A stretch of 64,000 nt of DNA from Anseranas semipalmata (Eukaryota; Chordata; Aves; Anseriformes; Anseranatidae). The DNA is taken from assembly GCA_013399115.1 (NCBI GenBank), contig VXAA01005212.1, positions 429,974 to 493,973 of the forward strand. Direction: 5' to 3'. Each line of letters opens with the position of its first letter. Position 1 is the first letter of the stretch. This document shows positions 63,286-64,000 of this stretch, piece after piece. A program made the translations under genes and the position numbers. The notes beneath the pieces are model-generated. The model was given only the letters and a program-made list of their open reading frames with translations. It made no database searches and had not been told where the DNA came from.

Positions 63286-64000
63286 CTAAGAGAAAATTTA
63301 TAGCAATTAAGAAATGTCCCCAAGCAAAACATGCACAGAGTCAACCAGATTTGGCCTGCTGTCAAGGCACGTCCATAAACACACCTCACTCCTAAAGAAG
63401 TCACACTGACATCAGTGAGACTAAAAATCCAGTTGGCACAGGTTGAGGAAAAAAAGCAACCCATAAGCCCTCAAACTGTCCCTAATTCCGTAAGTGCATA
63501 AAAAAATCCTCAGGAAAGTCTTCAGTCTGGCTCAAGATCTCCCATCCTACTTGTTTTAATTTAAGGAAGAAATTGTAAGCGGATTAAAAAAAAAAAAAAA
63601 GTAATGGAAAGAGTCACTCTGCTCTCCTCACATGTTTTAACTACAACTGTAGTGGAATCTCATCTTGCAGGACTCTGGTGCACTCATATTGTGAAAGCCT
63701 CTTTAAACTGCTTCGTGGAATTAAGATTTTACAGGTATGTACACCTTAGTTTGCTCTCTACAGTGGTGTTGATTTATTTAGGGATCCTTTTGCTTATGTA
63801 AGTAGAGGATTAGTAGAACTGGTTGTGAGGCAGATGAGGCTGCATCTGGAAGAGCGTCCAGAATTGATGGGTCAAGGCCAACTGTATGAGGTTCAACAAG
63901 GCTAAGTGCTGCGTCCTGCACTTGGGGCACAACAACCCCAAGCAGCGTTACAGGCTGGGAGATGAGTGGCTGGAAAGCTGCCTGGCAGAGAAGGACCTGG
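63286..64000 (-). other. POC1A intron, upstream part, continuing beyond the window
   Basis: This intronic sequence lies 5' of the WD4 exon in the transcript. It contains an A15 tract at 63586-63600 and, at its right end, a CR1 fragment in plus orientation. No other exon was recognised. The WD repeat 1-3 exons must lie further right. Confidence 0.85.
63860..64000 (+). mobile_element. CR1 LINE fragment running off the window
   Basis: From about 63871 the sequence gtcaaggccaactgtatgag and beyond matches CR1 downstream of the reverse transcriptase core. One frame is open to the window edge and encodes a recognisable CR1 block ([20 protein letters not shown]). The left boundary is uncertain, and sequence back to about 63810 might belong to it. 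Confidence 0.9.

Noticed and set aside
1..64000. CRISPR arrays, operons or prokaryotic defence systems
   Set aside because: The window is clearly vertebrate: spliced exons, CR1 LINEs and sparse coding. No spaced short direct repeats were found.

Overview
This window is vertebrate genomic DNA, almost certainly from a bird. It carries several CR1 LINE fragments of avian type, including the TCTGTGAT-type octamer tail. Coding sequence is sparse and split into short exons with consensus splice sites, and there is no bacterial-style gene packing. The species cannot be read from the sequence.

The only gene I can support is POC1A (POC1 centriolar protein A) on the minus strand. Its last seven coding exons lie at 63178-63285, 61693-61808, 56745-56878, 46583-46651, 43590-43688, 27140-27277 and 17453-17551. 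Together they give 763 coding bases, or 253 complete residues plus a stop. Reading phase is preserved at every junction. They encode WD40 repeats 4 (most of it) to 7, a diverged linker and the C-terminal POC1 coiled coil. The first part of the protein (WD repeats 1-3 and the start of repeat 4, about 150 residues by comparison with human POC1A) must lie beyond position 64000. The transcript ends with a short 3' UTR and an AATAAA signal at 17286-17291. One intron (56879-61692) uses a GC donor instead of GT.

Positions 17552-63177 are mostly POC1A introns. They are AT-rich, with CR1 relics at 22664, 33591 and 44575, another CR1 running off the right edge from about 63860, one good and one weak ancient MIR-like SINE, and many homopolymer or simple tracts. 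Positions 1 to about 17260 lie downstream of POC1A and look more GC-rich. I find no convincing exon there. This flank holds an inverted pair of a roughly 165-bp repeat (7480-7648 and 10820-10981), a 49-bp tandem duplication (12282-12379), a perfect 10-bp-stem hairpin (6162-6185) and a 50-N assembly gap (11150-11199).

I did not find a convincing new biological system. The best leads are the GC-AG intron, the inverted repeat pair, the diverged POC1A linker, and a possible conserved non-coding segment near 8.4-9.2 kb.
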